Shown here piece by piece: positions 26,001 through 33,684 of a stretch of 40,314 nucleotides of DNA. Under the pieces are notes generated by a model. That model ran no database searches, was not told where the DNA came from, and saw only the letters and a list, made by a program, of their open reading frames with translations. Position numbers and translations under genes: made by a program. The DNA comes from an uncultured Bacilli bacterium (GTDB lineage: Bacteria; Bacillota_I; Bacilli_A; RF39; UBA660): assembly GCA_947624845.1 (NCBI GenBank), contig CANQMB010000002.1, forward strand, positions 1 through 40,314, given 5' to 3'. Numbering within the stretch: the first letter of the stretch is position 1; the number at the start of each line of letters is the position of its first letter.

Positions 26001-26385
26001 TCGTCTAATTAATACGATTGACAGTAGAAAAAAATTAAATCAAGTAAAATTAGAGCTTGAAGATCGATTTGGAAAAATTAATGAAGATTTGCTTATTTAT
26101 ATGCATGAGGAATGGTTTGAAAAACTTGCAGAAAGGATACCAGTAAAAAATTTTAGACAATCTAAAAATTCAATGGAACTTTCCTTTTCAAAGGAAATTG
26201 TAAAAAAATTAGATATGGAACAATTATTTGTCGATGTTTGTAATATTAGTATGATGTTTCGTTTTCAAACATTAGGAGAAGTTTTAGTCATTATTTTGGA
26301 TACGATTAAATTAGATAAACATCCAATCTATTATTTATGTGATTTATTAGAAAAAGTAGAGAAACATTTAAAAAATATTGACTAA
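23080..26385 (+). CDS. mfd: Transcription-repair coupling factor Mfd
   Basis: Mfd displaces RNA polymerase stalled at DNA damage and recruits UvrA. The ATG at 23080 has AGGTGAT 5 bases upstream and gives 1101 residues; an in-frame GTG at 23071 overlaps that site. The N-terminal UvrB-like region is followed by the RNA-polymerase interaction domain (GDYVVHDVYGIGIYNGI). The RecG-like helicase motifs are GDVGFGKTEVA (Walker A), DEEQRFGVGH and TATPIPRTLQ. The TRG-type motif TRDLSIRGAGDILG and the C-terminal domain follow. Slightly shorter than B. subtilis (1177). Confidence 0.97.
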   Translation: MSIFRNLIQISKSTNMGITNLTDEFFCVYLKNLLEEKNQNILVVVSSLYDANKLYKQLLTYTEEVSLFPMDDFLTSEAIAISPDLEMIRIETMIRLCKEKKQIVITNFMGFLRYLPSPQTFKKYLLKYRLNDQIDPTSLAEALYQLGYSRETMVTQTGEFAVRGFVIDIFPLTYENPIRIEFFGDEIDDIRTFEIETQRSIEKLEEVTLYPCSEFICKQEVEEEKRKQKYLKEYTNDVSSIVQYLNSCITVYKDYSQLEVFNRQLQEEIFHYQKTKDVDYSGKYMFSWDEISTKNNIYYMNINNLTTKKELPFIDYQVKSVPLFREDIKLINQYLEKALKEGKIVIIALSKIQRENLISKLTVSCHKTTEDHIVPDKVNLIVKPMSEGFIYKNYIFISQKEIYNEKKVVKKQSVHFQYTSKIKSLDKLQIGDYVVHDVYGIGIYNGIQVLTQNGVSKDYLEILYKNHDKLYIPVEKIDYLSKYSGKEGAVPKIHSLSSGEWEKTKRRVSQKIADMADQLLKLYAERESRKGYAFSKDQPMLLEFEKDISFELTKDQKLAIRQIKEDMEKNTPMDRLLCGDVGFGKTEVAFVAAFKAILDSKQVLFLCPTTILSNQHYENAIQRFQNFPVSIALLNRFTPIKEVHRVLKGLEEGTIDLVFGTHRLLSSDIKPKDLGLLIVDEEQRFGVGHKEKIKQYKTNVDVLTLTATPIPRTLQMSLTGIRSLSLIETPPQDRYPIQTYVIEENKPMIKEAIYKELSRGGQVFLLYNRVDFIERKAQEIQDLVPDARVVFAHGQMTKTELENRMLSFINHEYDILVCTTIIETGIDIPNVNTLIILDADRFGLSQLYQIRGRVGRSNKFAYAYLMYKPFKALSETAIKRLRVIKEFTELGSGFSIATRDLSIRGAGDILGREQAGFIDSIGIDLYLKLLNREVMKRQGEEVEEQEDVSNPLINVKTHIEDSYVDEEDLKIEIHRLINTIDSRKKLNQVKLELEDRFGKINEDLLIYMHEEWFEKLAERIPVKNFRQSKNSMELSFSKEIVKKLDMEQLFVDVCNISMMFRFQTLGEVLVIILDTIKLDKHPIYYLCDLLEKVEKHLKNID

Positions 26386-26441
26386 AAAATAAATGATTGT
26401 TATTCTTTTTAATGAAATCATAGAAAGAGGTGGACTAGTTG

Positions 26442-27101
26442 ATGGAAGTAGAAAAACTAAAGCAGCAACACTTAGAAAGTTATAAAATGGCGGTGTTAGA
26501 ATTAATACAAAATAATACAAAAACTTTAATTCAGGAGGATATTACTTCTTTACTTAGAGAACCTCCTCTAGATTCTATGGATTTAGTAAAAAATAAGTTG
26601 CTCCATTATTCTAAACAGGCATCTGTTGTATTAGATATTGATCAATTGAATCCTCTCGTTTCTAATTATCGTAAAAAACTGGTTCAATCTTTTCAAAATA
26701 TTGGAGAGGAGAGAATTTCAAAATTAGGAAAGAGAGTTCAAGAATTTCATCCTTTAAAAGAAAATGAAGTGATCAAGATTCCCAAAAAAGAGTTCACCCT
26801 TTTTAATAAACAACTAAAAAAAGAAGCGAAAGAAAAAATACATTTTTGTAATCAATTTTTATTAGATCAAATTTTTACTCTGTTTAAAGAGGGAACCTCG
26901 GAAAATAGTAAGAAAAAAATTGCAGAACAGATGAATAAATATCTTTCAGGGACATATACGAAAGATTTACTTGATAGTATCGAAATGAAATTAATTATAA
27001 AAGATACGACACTCATGAACAGTATTTTAGAGCAAGGGGAAAGGTATTTATTTACGAAATCGAATTCTCATTTGTTTGATGAAGAAGCACAAGACGAATA
27101 A
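26442..27101 (+). CDS. Hypothetical protein between mfd and spoVT
   Basis: I do not recognise this 219-residue protein. It is rich in lysine, glutamate and leucine, with predicted helices throughout and no signal peptide, membrane segment or cysteine cluster (one cysteine). AGAGGTGG lies 8 bases before the ATG; a TTG directly upstream is also possible. A clear terminator follows, so it ends a transcription unit, perhaps the one that includes mfd 57 bases earlier. In Bacillus nothing lies between mfd and spoVT. Confidence 0.7.
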   Translation: MEVEKLKQQHLESYKMAVLELIQNNTKTLIQEDITSLLREPPLDSMDLVKNKLLHYSKQASVVLDIDQLNPLVSNYRKKLVQSFQNIGEERISKLGKRVQEFHPLKENEVIKIPKKEFTLFNKQLKKEAKEKIHFCNQFLLDQIFTLFKEGTSENSKKKIAEQMNKYLSGTYTKDLLDSIEMKLIIKDTTLMNSILEQGERYLFTKSNSHLFDEEAQDE

Positions 27102-27114
27102 GTCGTCTTTTTTT
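27091..27114 (+). terminator. Terminator after the mfd-linked gene
   Basis: The 7-bp stem AAGACGA (27091-27097) and TCGTCTT (27103-27109) has a 5-base loop and is followed by TTTTT. It contains the stop codon of the upstream gene. Confidence 0.8.
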
Positions 27115-27251
27115 ATTTGAAAAAGTTTACTAAATGGAAATATTTACCAAAGGAATTTATAGGAAGAAAGATTATAATATATATAGAAGTAACATAGAGG
27201 TATAAAGTTTTAAAAATTGTGAATGATAATTGTAGAAAGAGAGGAATCACT

Positions 27252-27779
27252 ATGAAGACAACTGGCGTTGTAAGAAGAATAGATGATTTAGGAAGAATTG
27301 TTATTCCTAAAGAAATTAGAAGAACTTTAAGAATCCGAGATGGGGAATCTCTAGAAATATTCGTAGACAAAGAGATGATTACTTTAAAAAAATATTCTTC
27401 TATGGACGATATGATGGAAATTGCAAAGACTTTGTCTGAAACTATTAGTTCTACAATTAAGAAAAATATCTTTATAACAGATCGGGATCGCTTTATTGTG
27501 GCAACAGGTGAAGAAAAAAAATATTTAAGTAAGTCCATTTCTAGATTTTTAGAACAGCAAATGAACGATAGGGAGATTCGCATTGAAAAAAATCTTCATT
27601 CGCTTGAACTTGTGGATGGCAAAAAGGAAGAATACGCATACATTATTCATCCAATTAATGTAAAAGGAGATGTTGTAGGATTAGTTATTATTCTTTCTAA
27701 AGATGAAGCAATAAGCAATATGGATGAAAAAATTGCCGTGGTCATGGCAAATTTTTTAAGTAAACATATTGAAGAATAA
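27252..27779 (+). CDS. spoVT: Stage V sporulation regulator SpoVT
   Basis: SpoVT is a forespore transcription factor of the AbrB family. The 175-residue product has an AbrB swapped-hairpin DNA-binding domain, MKTTGVVRRIDDLGRIVIPK, followed by a GAF-like domain (about 55-175). B. subtilis SpoVT is 178 residues. The ATG at 27252 follows GAGAGGAATC; upstream in-frame codons lack a ribosome site. In Bacillus it is driven by sigma-G; I could not find a clear sigma-G promoter here, only a TATAAT at 27173-27178 without a matching -35. Confidence 0.94.
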   Translation: MKTTGVVRRIDDLGRIVIPKEIRRTLRIRDGESLEIFVDKEMITLKKYSSMDDMMEIAKTLSETISSTIKKNIFITDRDRFIVATGEEKKYLSKSISRFLEQQMNDREIRIEKNLHSLELVDGKKEEYAYIIHPINVKGDVVGLVIILSKDEAISNMDEKIAVVMANFLSKHIEE

Positions 27780-27797
27780 TTCCTTTTGTGATATAAT
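27769..27797 (+). promoter_or_regulatory. Promoter of the metG T-box RNA
   Basis: TTGAAG (27769-27774, inside the end of spoVT) and TATAAT (27792-27797) are 17 bases apart, with a TG extension before the -10. Confidence 0.8.
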
Positions 27798-27803
27798 CTT
27801 TGC

Positions 27804-28028
27804 TATATTAATTAGTGATGACGAAGAGTTTAATAGACCAATCTAGCAAAGAGAATTCTTGAGGGTGAAAATAGAATCTAGAAGTTTATTAAATATGGCT
27901 TTTGAACTATTAAGTCGATAGGTAGGCTTAATCGTAAGTAGGCGTTAACTATTTGAGTGTATAATAGAATTATTATAAAATAAGGTGGTACCGCGAAATG
28001 TTCGTCCTTATATTATAATAATTTTTTA
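27804..28028 (+). promoter_or_regulatory. T-box riboswitch, probably tRNA-Met responsive
   Basis: The T-box sequence AAGGTGGTACCGCG is at 27982-27995. It is followed by a terminator stem of about 18 bp with one mismatch (27968-27985 with 28006-28023) and a T-run. Upstream is a stem I with GAAGAGTT, and helix TTTAATA pairs with TATTAAA. Directly after that helix is ATG (27895-27897), the likely specifier codon for methionine, in agreement with metG downstream. Uncharged tRNA-Met would favour the antiterminator and switch on metG. Confidence 0.9.
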
Positions 28029-28047
28029 TTTTAAGGAGAGTGAATTT

Positions 28048-29571
28048 ATGAAAGAAAAGTATTATATTTCAACAGCCATCGCTTATACGTCTGGAAAACC
28101 TCATATTGGAAATACATATGAAATTGTTTTGGCAGATGCTATTGCTAGATTTAAAAGATTGAAAGGATACGATGTCTATTTTCAAACAGGAACAGATGAA
28201 CATGGAATTAAAATTGAACAAAAGGCGAAAGCAGAAAATGTAGAGCCTCAACAATTTGTAGATTCTGTTTCCAACGAAATCAAAAGAATATGGGATTTAA
28301 TGAACACGAGCTATGATCGCTTTGTTCGAACGACGGATCCAAAACATGAAAAAGTGGTTCAACATATTTTTAAGAAAATGTACGACAATGGGGATATTTA
28401 TAAAGGAGAATACGAGGGACTCTATTGCACTCCTTGTGAATCTTTTTGGACGGAATCTCAACTTGTCGATGGAAAATGTCCAGATTGTGGCAGAGAAGTC
28501 ATTCCCCAAAAAGAAGAAGCTTATTTTTTTCGTTTAAGTAAATACCAAAAAAAATTAGAAGATTATATTGAGGCTCATCCTGATTTCATTGAACCCGTTT
28601 CTAGAAAAAATGAAATGCTAAATAATTTTATTAAACCTGGATTACAAGATTTATGTGTCTCTAGAACTTCGTTGAAATGGGGGATTCCTGTTGATTTTGA
28701 TGATAAACATGTCGTTTATGTTTGGTTAGATGCGTTGACAAATTATATTACCAATATTGGTTATGATGTAGATGCTCAAACAGAAGAATTTAAAAAATAT
28801 TGGCCTGCTGATCTTCATTTGATTGGAAAGGATATTATTCGGTTTCATTCCATTTATTGGCCTTGCTTCTTATGGTCTTTAGGATTGGAACTTCCTAAAA
28901 AGATCTTTGGTCACCCTTGGCTTTTAATGAACAGTGATAAAATGAGTAAATCTAAAGGAAATGTCATTTATGCCGATGATTTAGTAGAAAAATTTGGAGT
29001 GGATGCCGTTCGATTCTATTTACTTCATGAAATTCCTTTTGCTAGCGATGGAAATATTACTTATGATTTGGTGATTGAAAGAACCAATGGAGAACTTGCC
29101 AATGTTTTAGGAAATCTTGTTCAAAGAACAATTTCTATGGGACATAAATACTTTGATGGTAAAATAGAAAATCGTCAAAAAAGGGAATCTATTGATCAGA
29201 TGCTTTTAGATTCGATTTCTTCCCTAGATCAAAAAGTAACAGAAAAAATGGATCGACTTTTCGTCAGTGATGCTATTACGGAAATCTTTAATGTACTTAG
29301 ACTTTCCAATAAATATATTGATGAGACTACTCCTTGGGTTCTTGCCAAAGAGGAAGAAAACAAAGAACGTTTAGAAACGGTTTTATATCATTTATTAGAA
29401 TCCATTCGTCTTTGTGCTTGCTTATTAGAGCCTTTTATGCCAAATACGAGCAAGGAAATATTGAATCAGTTACAAATGACAAATAAAAATCTTACTTATC
29501 AGGAAAACTTAACTTATCAATTAGGAGAAGCAAGTCCAATTTTTAAGCGTATAGAAAAAAAAGAAAGTTAA
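28048..29571 (+). CDS. metG: Methionyl-tRNA synthetase
   Basis: MetG charges tRNA-Met. The ATG at 28048 follows AAGGAGAG; upstream in-frame codons lie inside the T-box. The 507-residue class I enzyme has the HIGN-type PHIGNTYE near the N-terminus, a zinc motif (YCTPC ... KCPDCG) and KMSKSKGN. It lacks the C-terminal tRNA-binding dimerisation domain found in B. subtilis MetG (about 660 residues). Confidence 0.97.
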   Translation: MKEKYYISTAIAYTSGKPHIGNTYEIVLADAIARFKRLKGYDVYFQTGTDEHGIKIEQKAKAENVEPQQFVDSVSNEIKRIWDLMNTSYDRFVRTTDPKHEKVVQHIFKKMYDNGDIYKGEYEGLYCTPCESFWTESQLVDGKCPDCGREVIPQKEEAYFFRLSKYQKKLEDYIEAHPDFIEPVSRKNEMLNNFIKPGLQDLCVSRTSLKWGIPVDFDDKHVVYVWLDALTNYITNIGYDVDAQTEEFKKYWPADLHLIGKDIIRFHSIYWPCFLWSLGLELPKKIFGHPWLLMNSDKMSKSKGNVIYADDLVEKFGVDAVRFYLLHEIPFASDGNITYDLVIERTNGELANVLGNLVQRTISMGHKYFDGKIENRQKRESIDQMLLDSISSLDQKVTEKMDRLFVSDAITEIFNVLRLSNKYIDETTPWVLAKEEENKERLETVLYHLLESIRLCACLLEPFMPNTSKEILNQLQMTNKNLTYQENLTYQLGEASPIFKRIEKKES

Positions 29572-29588
29572 GTTTGTCAATTTACAAG

Positions 29589-29617
29589 AAAGAAAATAAA
29601 AACTATTTTCTTTTTTA
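29589..29617 (+). terminator. Terminator after metG
   Basis: AAAGAAAATA (29589-29598) pairs with TATTTTCTTT (29604-29613) around a 5-base loop, followed by TTTA. AT-rich but perfect over 10 bp. Confidence 0.65.
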
Positions 29618-29676
29618 TTGTTTCTTGATAACATGAAAGGAGCAGTTGTAGTAAATCTAAAAGAAAGGAAGGATTT

Positions 29677-29871
29677 ATGGATACATCTCAGCTGTGTATA
29701 CCTAAAGTAGTAATTCGTTTTTTTAATATAAATACACTTTATATTTTGGCTGCTAGCACTTTACTTTTATTAATTTACTTAGGACAGAATATTATGGATG
29801 TTTTATATTTAGGTCTTGTTACTTACTATTATGTTAGAGTGAAAAGACATCGACAAAAAACAGGAAAATAA
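29677..29871 (+). CDS. Small membrane protein, unknown
   Basis: The 64-residue product has one hydrophobic helix (about 19-36) and possibly a second (40-52), then a basic tail ending KRHRQKTGK. I do not recognise it. The start is supported by AAGGAAGGA 6 bases upstream. It sits alone between the metG terminator and the tatD promoter. The basic end suggests the C-terminus is cytoplasmic. Confidence 0.6.
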   Translation: MDTSQLCIPKVVIRFFNINTLYILAASTLLLLIYLGQNIMDVLYLGLVTYYYVRVKRHRQKTGK

Positions 29872-29880
29872 GAGATATCG

Positions 29881-29909
29881 TTGACAAATGATATTTTTTT
29901 ATTTTTAAT
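29881..29909 (+). promoter_or_regulatory. Promoter for tatD
   Basis: A perfect TTGACA (29881-29886) and TTTAAT (29904-29909) are 17 bases apart, just before the tatD ribosome site. Confidence 0.7.
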
Positions 29910-29926
29910 GAGAATAGGTGAAGATT

Positions 29927-30673
29927 ATGTTTATTGATACTCATTGTCATATATCTAAAGAGGAAGAAAAGGATCTTTCTTTCTTCATGCAGGAAAATAA
30001 AAAAAATAAGGTAGACAAAATTATTGCTTCTTTTTGTGAAAAAGAATCGATGAAAGACGCCTTTTTGCTTTCTTCTCAGGAAGATATTTATTTGTCTTTT
30101 GGTTATCATCCTTCTGAAGCAGGAGAAATTCAAGAAGAAGATTTAAAATTATTGGAAAAAAATTTAACTTTAAATAAAGTGGTTGCTTTAGGAGAGATTG
30201 GCCTAGATTATCATTATGGAAAGGAAAATAAACTTGACCAACAGGATCTTTTTGAAAAGCAACTACAAATTGCAGAAAAGATGCATCTTCCCGTCATCAT
30301 TCATTCTAGAGATGCCACGTATGATACCATAAATTTATTAAAAAAATATAAAGTCCGAGGCGTCATCCACTGTTTTTCTGGAAGTGTAGAAACCGCTTTG
30401 GAATATATTCGAATGGGTTATTTTTTAGGAATTGGAGGCGTGATTACTTTTAAAAACAGTAATTTACCTCGAGTCATTGAACAAATCCCTCTTTCTGCAA
30501 TCGTTTTAGAAACGGATAGCCCCTATTTATCTCCAGAACCTTATCGAGGAAGAACAAACAGTAGTAAAAATATTCCAATTATCGCTCAAAAAATCGCTGA
30601 AATAAAGAATGTTTCTTTGGAAGAAGTTGAGAACCAAACGACGCAAAATGCGTTTCAAATATTTGACTTTTAA
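29927..30673 (+). CDS. tatD: TatD-family metal-dependent deoxyribonuclease
   Basis: TatD enzymes are metal-dependent hydrolases with 3'-5' exonuclease activity on DNA. The 248-residue product has the metal-binding DTHCH near the N-terminus, GEIGLDYH, HSRDATYDT, HCFSG and ETDSPYL, all diagnostic. AGGTGA precedes the ATG at 29927 by 5 bases; an in-frame GTG at 29918 is part of that site. The metG-tatD-yabE order matches B. subtilis. Confidence 0.94.
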   Translation: MFIDTHCHISKEEEKDLSFFMQENKKNKVDKIIASFCEKESMKDAFLLSSQEDIYLSFGYHPSEAGEIQEEDLKLLEKNLTLNKVVALGEIGLDYHYGKENKLDQQDLFEKQLQIAEKMHLPVIIHSRDATYDTINLLKKYKVRGVIHCFSGSVETALEYIRMGYFLGIGGVITFKNSNLPRVIEQIPLSAIVLETDSPYLSPEPYRGRTNSSKNIPIIAQKIAEIKNVSLEEVENQTTQNAFQIFDF

Positions 30674-30715
30674 CCTTGTCTATGTTACTATTTTGTTAAT
30701 CATAGAGGTGGGAAT

Positions 30716-31315
30716 ATGAAGGGAATCTTTCGTAGATATAGTTATCTATTTTTCTCTGTTGTATTTTTCTTTGCAATTTTATTTGTCATTGCAACAGGAA
30801 ATCATCGAATGTCTGTGGTTACTTACAATGTAAATAAATTAAAATCAATTCAGGCCATTCGCATGCAAAATCAATATAGTTTATTTTTATCATCCAAAGT
30901 GGTTGCTACGACACCTGTTATCTATGATTCTTTTTCAGATGCCATTGCTACAGCACAATCTGGTCAGGAAGCTTCTTTTAATGGAAAGTTAACTGGTTAT
31001 GGCCCAGATTGTAAAGGTTGTGGCGGGGCAGGTGCTTGTTCGCCTCGACAAGATTTTCGTAACGGAAATATTTATTTTAACGATGCTACTTATGGTAAAA
31101 TTCGTATTGTTGCCGCTGATCGATCTCTTCCCTGTGGAAGTATTGTAAGAATTCATAATATTAAAATTTATAGTGAACCAATTCTTGCAATTGTAATGGA
31201 CAGAGGTGGCGCTATTAAGGGAAAACATTTAGATTTACTTTTTGAAACTGAAAAAAATCTGCAAGGGTTTAGTACTCAAATGGTTCAGTTTGATATTGTC
31301 CGTTTGGGATTTTAA
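30716..31315 (+). CDS. 3D-domain protein (YabE/Sps-like, cell-wall associated)
   Basis: The 199-residue product starts with a basic stretch and a membrane helix or uncleaved signal (about 10-27). The C-terminal 3D domain, named for three aspartates, has them at D135 (AADRS), D162 and D173 (MDRGG ... HLDLL). These domains resemble the lytic transglycosylase fold of MltA and cleave or remodel peptidoglycan. The G5 domain and long N-terminus of B. subtilis YabE are absent. A cysteine-rich insert, DCKGCGGAGAC, plus C140 suggests disulfides or metal binding. It occupies the yabE position after tatD; GAGGTGGG precedes the ATG. Confidence 0.85.
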   Translation: MKGIFRRYSYLFFSVVFFFAILFVIATGNHRMSVVTYNVNKLKSIQAIRMQNQYSLFLSSKVVATTPVIYDSFSDAIATAQSGQEASFNGKLTGYGPDCKGCGGAGACSPRQDFRNGNIYFNDATYGKIRIVAADRSLPCGSIVRIHNIKIYSEPILAIVMDRGGAIKGKHLDLLFETEKNLQGFSTQMVQFDIVRLGF

Positions 31316-31342
31316 CTGATTCGTTGAAAGGAGGTATTGTAT

Positions 31343-32020
31343 ATGGAAGAACAACAGAAAAAAGCGAGAGAATTTGTTTTTTCTTTATTGTCGATTGCTT
31401 TTCTTATCGTCGTTGTTCTCGGTGCTACTTATGCTGCTTTTTCTTATACAGGAGTGGGTTCTGCTGATAATACCATTTCTACTAGCAAACTTACTTTTGA
31501 ATATATAGAAGATCGAAATGGAATTAATTTGGTCAATGCTTATCCAATTTCAGATGAAGTAGGGAAAAATTTAATTCAAACCAATGAAGACGATGGTATT
31601 TTAAGTGGTTATTTTGATTTTACAATTTCTAGTAATATAGAATATGCTTTTACGAATGAAGACGAAGAGGTTCCTGTACAAGATCCTGTTCATTATGAAA
31701 TTTATGCAAAAGATATAACCGATGAAGTCATAGCGAGTGAATCAGAGCAATCATTAGAAAAATTGGATGGACAATATGTAAAAGTATATTTGACTTCTGG
31801 GGATTCTGAAGAGTCTCTTATGGGAGATGAGGATACGGTTCCTACGTGGAGCAGTTTGGAAGATTCTACGGAAGAAAACTCTAAAACAATATATAAAGGT
31901 TCTTTTGAAGAAAATGGAAGTCAAAATTTCCGTTTGAGAATGTGGGTTGCTCAAAATTATACAGATGGAAGTGCTCATCGGACATTCGCAGTAAAAGTTG
32001 GTGTCAAAACAATTAAATAA
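31343..32020 (+). CDS. TasA/camelysin-like secreted protein 1
   Basis: The 225-residue product has a SipW-type signal region: basic start, long hydrophobic helix (12-33) and TYAAFSYTGVGSADNTIS. This parallels the TWAAF cleavage zone of B. subtilis TasA. The mature part is acidic and beta-rich. It shares NGINLVNAYPISDEVG (59-74) and NFRLRMWVAQNY (195-206) with the next two paralogues. The ATG has AAAGGAGGT 7 bases upstream. It is the first gene of an accessory cluster with its own signal peptidase. A role as a minor subunit of a surface fibre or matrix is inference from the TasA family. Confidence 0.75.
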   Translation: MEEQQKKAREFVFSLLSIAFLIVVVLGATYAAFSYTGVGSADNTISTSKLTFEYIEDRNGINLVNAYPISDEVGKNLIQTNEDDGILSGYFDFTISSNIEYAFTNEDEEVPVQDPVHYEIYAKDITDEVIASESEQSLEKLDGQYVKVYLTSGDSEESLMGDEDTVPTWSSLEDSTEENSKTIYKGSFEENGSQNFRLRMWVAQNYTDGSAHRTFAVKVGVKTIK

Positions 32021-32033
32021 TTAAAAAAAATGT

Positions 32034-32061
32034 TTGCAAAAATTAATTATTATGGTATAGT
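32034..32061 (+). promoter_or_regulatory. Promoter of the second TasA-like gene
   Basis: TTGCAA (32034-32039) and TATAGT (32056-32061) are 16 bases apart with a TG extension (TGG before the -10), about 24 bases before the next start. With the terminator after that gene, this gives a separate single-gene unit. Confidence 0.7.
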
Positions 32062-32084
32062 TAGAGTAAGGAGGATAAGATAAA

Positions 32085-32732
32085 ATGGAAAACCAAAATA
32101 ATAATCAGATGAAAGACAATTCATCAAAACAAATATTATTGTCTGTTTTGGGAGTAGCAATCCTAGTTGTAGCTGTTGTCGGTGTTTCGTTTGCAGCATT
32201 TACTTATACTGGAGAAGGTACTGAAGAAAATACAATTAGTACAGGTACTCTTAGTATGACTTATACTGAAACGACAAACGGAATTTCTATTTCAAATGCT
32301 CAACCAACAGAAGATGAAGCTGGAAAGAAATTAAGTTCAGATAATGAAAAATTTGATTTTACAGTTTCTGCTGAAATCAATGGTGAAGCTGAGATTCCTT
32401 ATGAAATAGCAGCGATTAAACAAGTAATTCCTGAACCAATGGTTGCACTTCAAAATAAAGATGTTAAATTATATTTGGAAAAATCTGAAGATGGTATAGA
32501 TTATACCTCAGCAAAAGAACCAACAGCATTTACTCCATCTGGATCTACTACTGAAGCTGGTACTCCAGTTGGTGCCATGGTTTTATATAAAGGTACATTC
32601 CAACAATCAGATGAAGAATATTTCCGTTTAAGAATGTGGGTTGACCACGAAGCTACTTTAGATCCAACCAATTTACAAGCATTTACAGTTAAAGTAAATG
32701 TCTATGGTAAAGCACAAGCTAAAGCAGGTTAA
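32085..32732 (+). CDS. TasA/camelysin-like secreted protein 2 (probable major subunit)
   Basis: The 215-residue product has a hydrophobic signal helix (17-36) and the SipW-type zone SFAAFTYTGEGTEENTIS. The mature part shares NGISISNAQPTEDEAG (65-80) and YFRLRMWV (179-186) with its neighbours. It has its own promoter, a strong ribosome site (AAGGAGGATAAG) and a clean terminator. By analogy with tasA, that suggests the most abundant product of the cluster. No cysteine is present. The fibre-forming role is inferred. Confidence 0.75.
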   Translation: MENQNNNQMKDNSSKQILLSVLGVAILVVAVVGVSFAAFTYTGEGTEENTISTGTLSMTYTETTNGISISNAQPTEDEAGKKLSSDNEKFDFTVSAEINGEAEIPYEIAAIKQVIPEPMVALQNKDVKLYLEKSEDGIDYTSAKEPTAFTPSGSTTEAGTPVGAMVLYKGTFQQSDEEYFRLRMWVDHEATLDPTNLQAFTVKVNVYGKAQAKAG

Positions 32733-32761
32733 AAAAAGGTATCAATGGATACTTTTTTTTT
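32731..32761 (+). terminator. Terminator after TasA-like gene 2
   Basis: GGTATC (32738-32743) pairs with GATACT (32748-32753) using one G-T pair, extended by A-T pairs. The loop is AATG, followed by eight or more T. Confidence 0.8.
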
Positions 32762-32790
32762 GTCTATTTTTTGTCATCCGTGTTTTTTTC

Positions 32791-32819
32791 TTTCCATTTC
32801 GTCTGTTTTATGGTATGAT
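32791..32819 (+). promoter_or_regulatory. Promoter for the SipW-like operon
   Basis: TTTCCA (32791-32796) and TATGAT (32814-32819) are 17 bases apart with a TG extension, 57 bases before the signal peptidase start. Confidence 0.6.
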
Positions 32820-32875
32820 AAAATCAGAATATAAGATAGAATTTTGGGGAAGGCAAGAGGGAAGCTGGTGAAAAA

Positions 32876-33670
32876 ATGAGTGAGCATACGGTAAAGACAG
32901 ATCTAGATGAAAAAGATCTGCATCCATCAATTTTTACTATCATTAAAAAGATCTATAATTTTGTTGCCAAAGTAATTTTATATTCTATTATTATGGCGAT
33001 GCTCTTCATGGGTGTTTTATTTGTTACTTATTCGATTGATTATATGCAAAATATTTCCAAGGGAAATTACAAACCGTTATATGGTGCCTATATTATTGTC
33101 AGTCCCAGTATGGTCCCTGCCATTCATGTTCAAGATGCAGTCATTGTTAAAAATGTTGCTATGAATCGTCTTCGTAAAGGCGATATTATCACTTTTACTT
33201 CTACGGATTCTAGATACTCAGGATTAATTGTTACACACCGAATTATTGATATTGAAAAAAATGAAGATGGAAAATATTTATTTCGGACAAAAGGGGATAG
33301 TAATAATAGTCCCGATGATGCCCTAGTAACGGAAGATAATATTCATGGAAGGGTGTTTGTAAAAATTCCCAAAATAGGTTATTTACAAAGCTTTTTATCT
33401 CATTCTTATGGTTGGATTATTTGTGTCGTTATTCCATGTCTTGCTTTAATTGCCTATGAAATTTTAAGAATTATTCAAGCGACAAGAGATACCGTCGTAA
33501 AAAAAGTGAGTAAAAAAAATAATCAACAATATAAGACTAAGAAACAAAGAAAAAAACATCAAGTAGAAGTGATTGCCAATGCCAAAGATAAAAAAACAAC
33601 AAAAGAAAAAGAAGAAATTGAAATTATATCTTTAGAAGATGAAAATAATAAATCAAAACATAAAAATTAG
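32876..33670 (+). CDS. sipW: SipW-type (ER-like) signal peptidase I
   Basis: This membrane protease belongs to the ER/archaeal-type signal peptidases, which use a Ser-His pair instead of Ser-Lys. The nucleophile is Ser78 in SPSMVP. His121 lies in THRIID, where bacterial-type enzymes have lysine, and the acidic motif is KGDSNNSPDD (D141, D147). Membrane helices are at about 28-53 and 179-200. A lysine-rich cytoplasmic tail of about 60 residues follows, longer than in B. subtilis SipW. It is flanked on both sides by TasA-like genes, its expected substrates. It starts a three- or four-gene operon that ends at the terminator at 35479. Confidence 0.92.
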   Translation: MSEHTVKTDLDEKDLHPSIFTIIKKIYNFVAKVILYSIIMAMLFMGVLFVTYSIDYMQNISKGNYKPLYGAYIIVSPSMVPAIHVQDAVIVKNVAMNRLRKGDIITFTSTDSRYSGLIVTHRIIDIEKNEDGKYLFRTKGDSNNSPDDALVTEDNIHGRVFVKIPKIGYLQSFLSHSYGWIICVVIPCLALIAYEILRIIQATRDTVVKKVSKKNNQQYKTKKQRKKHQVEVIANAKDKKTTKEKEEIEIISLEDENNKSKHKN

Positions 33671-33684
33671 AAAGGAGTATTGAT

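Noticed and set aside
26391..26421. Hairpin ATGATT/AATCAT between mfd and the next gene
   Set aside because: Only six A/T-rich pairs with a long loop and no T-run; not a credible terminator.
27173..27178. TATAAT before spoVT as its promoter
   Set aside because: No -35 at a usable distance, and a sigma-G promoter would be expected; left unassigned.
29633..29711. Short frame starting ATGAAAGGAGCAG after metG
   Set aside because: No ribosome site, and it runs across the better supported small membrane protein in another frame.
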